The notes under the pieces are model-generated. The model saw nothing but the letters and a program-made list of their open reading frames with translations, had not been told where the DNA came from and searched no databases. The position numbers and the translations under genes were made by a program. DNA of 11,536 nucleotides from Sphingomonadaceae bacterium (GTDB lineage: Bacteria > Pseudomonadota > Alphaproteobacteria > Sphingomonadales > Sphingomonadaceae), in assembly GCA_014380205.1 (NCBI GenBank), contig JACMKH010000378.1, positions 1-11,536 of the forward strand, read 5' to 3'. Below, piece by piece: positions 8,504 to 11,536 of this stretch. How positions within the stretch are numbered: position 1 is the stretch's first letter; each line of letters begins with the position of its first letter.

Positions 8504-10621
8504 ATGCCGCGCAGCCGCAGAGATGTCATCGACGGCGAAAATGCGAACTGGATCATCCGCGAGGTTCTCGAGGTTGATCCCGAGAATCCGCCGGCGCCCG
8601 AAGAGGATTACGAGGCGCTCGATCCCGTGCCGCTCGTCTGGGGCAGCCACACAGGCGAGGGCGAGCCGGTGTTCTGGGGCACTGGGCTGATCTCGTTCGG
8701 GCCGGTCACGGCCGCGCAGATCGCGTTCATGGCGGCGATCGACGCGACCACCGACATCACCGATTTTCCCGGCGATTTCGTCGCGGTTGGTTGGTCGTCG
8801 ACGACATATGGTGCGATCGAATACGGCATCCGCGAGGAGTTTCAGTATGTCAAATGGGCGCCCGAGCCCTTCCAGACCTACGTCGGCCATTTCACCATCA
8901 CACCCGGAGGGATCAGCTTTTCGGGCCAGGTCGATTCGGCCCATTACACCGGCTACCGCCTCGACGACGCGAGCTATGAAGCGACGAGCTCGGGCTTTGT
9001 CAGCCTGGCCTTCGCGACGCTCAACCCGATCGAGGGGACCGCGTCGGCCGATTCGCTTGTCGGCGGCGATCGCCCCGAGCATATCCAGGGCGAAGGCGGG
9101 AGCGACACGCTCGTCGGGAATATCGGCTGGGACAGCCTCGAGGGCGGCGCGGGCCACGATCTCCTCATCGGCGGCGCGGGCTCAGACTGGCTGATCGGCG
9201 GCAATGGCAATGACACGCTGCAGGACGACGGCGCCTTCAACACCTATGATGGCGGCGCGGGCGACGATCTGATCGATACGGGCGCGCTGGCGATCGACAT
9301 GGTGAGCGCGCCGCTGCTTTTCGTCAGCGGCGGCGACGGCTTCGATCGCGTGGTGCTCGATTATTCGAGCGGACGCGCGGTCGCGCCGCTGCTTCCGGGC
9401 TTCAGCCTGACGAGCGTCGAGGCGCTGGAGGTGATCGGCGGCGCCGAGGCCGATCTGCTCCAGGGCGGCGGCGGCGGCGACCTGTTGCGCGGCAACGGCG
9501 GCAACGACGTGATCGAGGCGGGCGACGGCGACGACACGCTCGAAGGCGGCGCGAACGGCGCAGCGGGGCGGATCGTCGACGGGGCGGCCTCGGAGAACCT
9601 GCCCGCGCGGCTCGACCATATGTTCAGCCTGGCCGCCGATCCAACGATCGAGAATGCGACCACCGTCCCGCACGTGACGATCGAGCGCACGCTGCCCCCC
9701 GGCCCCGACGGTCCGGGCTACCCCTATTACAGCTTCACCGCCGCCGCGGGCGACACCGTCACCATCGACGTCGACGCCACCGATTTCGCGGGTGGCTCCG
9801 ATTACGACGTCGACGTCTATTTCGCGATCATGGATGCGCCGAACAGCTATATCGCGTTTAGCGGACTCTCGCCGACACCCGATCCCGGATCGAACTATGA
9901 GGCCGCCTATCTCAGCTACACCTTCGCGACAGCGGGAACTTACATGATCGAGTTTGTCCCGTTCAATCTTAGCTCGACCGAAAGCAGCAGCTTCACCGCG
10001 CACATCTCGCTCACCTCGGGCGCGATACTCACCGGCGACCGGCTCGACGGCGGCGCGGGCAACGACTGGGCCGATTATTCGAGCGCGCTCGCGAGAGTGA
10101 CCGCCGACCTCCAGAACCCCGAGACCAACCACAACGAGGCCGCTGGTGACGTCTATGTCGGGATCGAGAATCTGCGCGGCTCGGCGCATAACGATCTGCT
10201 GAGAGGCGACCGCTTCGCCAACATCATCGAAGGCGCGGACGGCAAGGACGCGATCACGGGCCGCCGGGGCAAAGACACCCTCGCGGGCGGCGCCAACCGC
10301 GACACGCTCAACGGCGGAGACGGCGCGGATCGTTTCCACCTTACCAGCCTCGATCAGCAAGACGCCGACGTCATTTCCGATTTCGCGCCGGGCGAGGACA
10401 GGATCGTGCTCGCTGGCGATGTGTTCGGCCTCAATCGCGTCAAGGCCAGCCATTTCGTCGTGGGAAACGCCGCCGGCGACGCCAACGACAGGCTGATCTA
10501 CGATTCCGATGTCGGCAAGCTGTTCTTCGATCCCGACGGCACGGGCGCGCAGGCCAAGACGCTGATCGCCGTGTTGACCGGAGCCCCGGCGTTGAACGCA
10601 AGCGACTTCACGGTAATTTGA
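8504..10621 (+). CDS. RTX calcium-binding protein, probable type I secretion substrate
   Basis: The product is a 705-residue acidic protein with repeat-in-toxin nonapeptides (GGxGxDxLx) that fold into calcium-filled beta-rolls outside the cell. Residues 1-190 are an unrecognised domain with no signal peptide. Repeat blocks follow at about 196-243 (GEGGSDTLV, GGAGHDLLI, GGNGNDTLQ) and 312-353 (GGNDVIEAGDGDDTLEGG). Residues about 390-500 form a beta-sandwich-like domain (YYSFTAAAGDTVTIDVD...ATAGTYMIEFVPF) resembling pre-peptidase C-terminal (PPC) domains. A last block at 509-613 is followed by DADVISDFAPGEDRIVL, as in serralysin C termini, and the end SDFTVI fits an uncleaved C-terminal secretion signal. 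No HExxH or other catalytic motif is seen, so it may be an adhesin, surface-layer or matrix protein. No ABC exporter genes are nearby. Confidence 0.88.
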   Translation: MPRSRRDVIDGENANWIIREVLEVDPENPPAPEEDYEALDPVPLVWGSHTGEGEPVFWGTGLISFGPVTAAQIAFMAAIDATTDITDFPGDFVAVGWSSTTYGAIEYGIREEFQYVKWAPEPFQTYVGHFTITPGGISFSGQVDSAHYTGYRLDDASYEATSSGFVSLAFATLNPIEGTASADSLVGGDRPEHIQGEGGSDTLVGNIGWDSLEGGAGHDLLIGGAGSDWLIGGNGNDTLQDDGAFNTYDGGAGDDLIDTGALAIDMVSAPLLFVSGGDGFDRVVLDYSSGRAVAPLLPGFSLTSVEALEVIGGAEADLLQGGGGGDLLRGNGGNDVIEAGDGDDTLEGGANGAAGRIVDGAASENLPARLDHMFSLAADPTIENATTVPHVTIERTLPPGPDGPGYPYYSFTAAAGDTVTIDVDATDFAGGSDYDVDVYFAIMDAPNSYIAFSGLSPTPDPGSNYEAAYLSYTFATAGTYMIEFVPFNLSSTESSSFTAHISLTSGAILTGDRLDGGAGNDWADYSSALARVTADLQNPETNHNEAAGDVYVGIENLRGSAHNDLLRGDRFANIIEGADGKDAITGRRGKDTLAGGANRDTLNGGDGADRFHLTSLDQQDADVISDFAPGEDRIVLAGDVFGLNRVKASHFVVGNAAGDANDRLIYDSDVGKLFFDPDGTGAQAKTLIAVLTGAPALNASDFTVI

Positions 10622-10646
10622 CCGCGCTAGCGCGCCGTCGCAGCGA

Positions 10647-11536
10647 TCATTCTCCGCTCCGCTCGATCCGCCCACCCCAATCGAGGTTGCGCGTGAGGTA
10701 CATCACCGCCGCGAGCGCCGCGAAGAGGAGGAGCGAGCCGATCAGGAGCGCGAAGCTCTCGAGGCTGAGCAGCACGAAGAGCACCGCGTAGAGGCCCGCG
10801 AGCAGGCCGCCGATCAGCGCGGCGCGGCGCCAGCTTCGCAGCACCGCGGCCGAATAGGCGGTGGTGAGGCCGACGATCGCGCCGCCCGCGATCAGGAAGG
10901 CGAGCGCGAAGCCGACGACCTCGGCGAAGGCGAGCAGCATCACGAAGAACAGCACCAGCCCCGCGCCGACCAGCAGATATTCGACCGCCGAGACGCGCAC
11001 CCCCGCGATCACGTCGAACATCAGATAGGCGAGGAAGGTGAAGCCGATGATCAGGAAGCCGTATTTCACCGAGCGATCAACGCGCGAATAGATGTCGACC
11101 GGGTCGATCAGGCTGATCGCCGCCGCGGCGGGATCGTACCCCTCGGGCGCGGCCTCGCCGGCGGGCCCGATCAGCGAGGCGAAATCGCCGCTCGTGTCGA
11201 CCAGCGAGCGGCCGAGCGCGAGGTTGCTGATCCGGTATTCGGCCGAGAAGCCGTCGCCCGAGATCGCGTGGCTCGCGGGCAGGAAGCCGCCCTGGAACGA
11301 GGGATGCGGCCAGGGCGAGCGCAGCCGCCAGCTGGTGTCCCCCGCCCAGGGCCTCAGCGCGAGCGATTCGTTGCCGCGGAATGCGAACTCGAACGCGACC
11401 GGCATCGCACGCACGGCGAGGCTGCTCGCGTCGACGAAGGCCGAGACGCCCTGGAAGCGCGCGCTGCCCTGGCCGCCGCCCGATCTGAGCGCGAGCGGCG
11501 CGCCCGCCGCCGAAAGCTCGGCGCGCTCGATCCCGC
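10647..11536 (-). CDS. creD: CreD-family inner membrane protein, 5' end cut by window edge
   Basis: This is the C-terminal part (295 residues) of a CreD/Cet-family inner membrane protein. Relatives are controlled by the CreBC two-component system and linked to envelope stress and beta-lactam response, but the molecular role is poorly known. The frame is open to the right edge, so the start and first membrane segment lie outside; the family is usually near 450 residues. The diagnostic stretch PVDIYSRVDRSVKYGFLIIGFTFLAY leads into the membrane part, followed by EYLLVGAGLVLFFVMLLAFAEVVGFA. About five hydrophobic segments are visible, ending in MYLTRNLDWGGRIE. The region before them is a periplasmic-type soluble domain. 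The gene converges on the RTX gene with 25 bases between stops; no terminator hairpin with a T-run is seen there. Confidence 0.92.
   Translation of the reverse strand, partial: GIERAELSAAGAPLALRSGGGQGSARFQGVSAFVDASSLAVRAMPVAFEFAFRGNESLALRPWAGDTSWRLRSPWPHPSFQGGFLPASHAISGDGFSAEYRISNLALGRSLVDTSGDFASLIGPAGEAAPEGYDPAAAAISLIDPVDIYSRVDRSVKYGFLIIGFTFLAYLMFDVIAGVRVSAVEYLLVGAGLVLFFVMLLAFAEVVGFALAFLIAGGAIVGLTTAYSAAVLRSWRRAALIGGLLAGLYAVLFVLLSLESFALLIGSLLLFAALAAVMYLTRNLDWGGRIERSGE

Noticed and set aside
6906..9157. Long minus-strand open frames opposite lldD and the start of the RTX gene
   Set aside because: They are arginine- and alanine-rich antisense frames; the plus-strand products have clear family motifs and the overlap cannot be coding on both strands.
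9088..9560. Tandem GGC-rich repeats that could be read as a DNA repeat array
   Set aside because: They are the codons of RTX nonapeptides and vary at the DNA level as protein repeats do; there is no constant repeat with spacers, so not CRISPR.
10624..10633. Palindrome GCGCTAGCGC between the RTX and creD stops
   Set aside because: It has no loop and no T-run and is short for GC-rich DNA; I cannot support a terminator call.
9182..10675. A 497-codon minus-strand frame opposite the RTX gene
   Set aside because: It mirrors the repeated GGxGxD codons of the RTX gene and has no recognisable domain or start signal.

Overview
The window is GC-rich, densely coded chromosomal DNA from an alphaproteobacterium, most probably of the order Sphingomonadales. 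That placement is an inference. It rests on a TCA-cycle cluster in which succinate dehydrogenase, a PaaI-type thioesterase, ZapE, malate dehydrogenase and succinyl-CoA ligase genes run in one direction, and on intergenic palindromes of the CCTCCCC...GGGGAGG type. I see no phage, IS element, tRNA, rRNA or CRISPR array.

Layout. From 7098 down to 1, nine genes lie head to tail on the minus strand. In order of transcription they are sdhB, a DUF4160 gene, a DUF2442 gene, a hotdog thioesterase, zapE, a secreted M20 metallopeptidase, mdh, a DUF29 gene and sucD, which is cut by the left edge just before its catalytic histidine. On the plus strand, an FMN-dependent alpha-hydroxy-acid (lactate-type) dehydrogenase diverges from sdhB at 7167-8333. 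It is followed by a large calcium-binding RTX protein (8504-10621). The RTX gene converges on a CreD-family membrane protein gene (10647 to beyond the right edge, minus strand).

How the genes fit together. SdhB, Mdh and SucD are TCA-cycle enzymes, and the LldD-like enzyme would feed electrons from a 2-hydroxy acid into the same respiratory chain. The core cluster carries small accessory genes of unknown function at two junctions: a DUF4160/DUF2442 pair directly behind sdhB, and DUF29 wedged between mdh and sucD with almost no spacing. The subunit genes usually found alongside (sdhC, sdhD and sdhA before sdhB; sucC before sucD) are absent from these positions. The M20 peptidase gene is bracketed on both sides by palindromic intergenic elements, so it looks like a module placed between zapE and mdh.

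Most worth a second look are the two accessory insertions in TCA operons, the seven-hairpin palindrome mosaic at 3998-4198, and the RTX protein with an embedded beta-sandwich-like domain and no recognisable enzyme. Nothing here can be called a new system on sequence reading alone.
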